NCBI GenBank assembly: GCA_022710975.1
Contig: JAKLGA010000023.1
Span: 18,587-82,586 of the forward strand
Reading direction: 5' to 3'
From: Myxococcota bacterium
Lineage (GTDB): Bacteria > Myxococcota > B64-G9
Length of the DNA stretch: 64,000 nt
A program made the translations under genes and the position numbers. Positions 63,922 through 64,000 of the stretch are shown piece after piece. The stretch's first letter is position 1. Each line of letters opens with the position of its first letter. A model generated the notes under the pieces. That model ran no database searches, was not told the DNA's origin, and was given only the letters and a program-made list of their open reading frames with translations.

Positions 63922-64000
63922 ATGCCAAAACGAGGAACCAAGCAAGAACTCGAGGCTCGCCGGATGCTTGCGGTGCCGATGCTCCGGCGGGGCGAAAGCG
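63922..64000 (+). CDS. IS630-type transposase, N-terminus only
   Basis: ATG 63922 opens a frame to the window end: MPKRGTKQELEARRMLAVPM, then LRRGES. This basic helical start resembles the HTH leader of IS630-family transposases, with the rest outside. AGG-type ribosome site TGAGGT lies just before. Only 26 residues are visible, so the family call is tentative. The left terminal repeat could fall in 63880-63921 but cannot be proved without the other end. Confidence 0.45.
   Translation, partial: MPKRGTKQELEARRMLAVPMLRRGES

Overview
The first ~57.25 kb is very GC-rich DNA (coding third positions almost all G or C). It carries many lipoproteins with Asp/Ala/Gly-rich linkers, a PilZ-receiver protein of the type abundant in myxobacteria, a Ser/Thr kinase next to an FHA-type sigma-54 activator, TPR and CHAT proteins, and long Cys-rich secreted repeat proteins. 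This combination points to the Myxococcota or a neighbouring former deltaproteobacterial lineage, probably a large-genome environmental organism. This is inference from gene content; no 16S or other marker lies in the window.

Layout. 1-468: start of a PilZ-receiver gene on the minus strand. 633-6168: a tight five-gene operon resembling nuoJKLMN, the membrane arm of complex I, in which most of the charged residues needed for proton pumping are replaced. 6183-10 kb (minus): a frameshifted exported protein, a small membrane protein and selB. 10-16 kb: a zinc-finger/TPR membrane protein, a small exported protein and an exported TPR-CHAT protein. 16-24.1 kb (minus): an FHA-GGDEF protein with two lipoproteins, then a kinase / TPR / FHA-GAF-sigma-54 activator operon. 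24.3-29.8 kb: acyl-CoA ligase plus an exported protein; an ECF sigma / anti-sigma / pilus-N-domain operon (minus); an SCP2 sterol-carrier protein with a clear terminator. 30-32.7 kb: a MocR regulator overlapping a branched-chain aminotransferase. 32.7-43.5 kb: lipoproteins and secreted proteins, a histone-tail-like protein, a degenerate J-domain membrane protein and a small palindromic element. 43.7-47.9 kb: a TAT-exported Cys protein, a two-gene glycosyltransferase/glycerophosphotransferase unit and small Cys proteins. 48-57 kb: a TolB/CsgG-like lipoprotein, a metallophosphoesterase, a micro-protein plus subtilase, a short type IA topoisomerase with atypical Arg codons, and an EGF-repeat lipoprotein.

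At 57,254-57,294 a tRNA-Leu(CAA) gene with its own promoter begins but is cut off two bases into the 3' side of its anticodon stem. Exactly there the DNA changes to AT-rich sequence of different codon use, continuing to about 63 kb with intermediate GC after that. This segment carries a GAF-like protein, Cys-rich lipoproteins, a thermolysin-like metalloprotease and, at the right edge, the start of an apparent IS630-type transposase. It is either a genomic island that broke the tRNA or an assembly junction; the window alone cannot decide.

The dominant themes are cell-surface and secreted proteins (about fifteen predicted lipoproteins) and signalling cascades (c-di-GMP, Ser/Thr phosphorylation to sigma-54, ECF sigma). 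No CRISPR array, rRNA or complete tRNA was found. The strongest candidates for something undescribed are the charge-depleted complex I membrane arm, the exported CHAT protein, the micro-protein/subtilase pair and the broken tRNA island junction.
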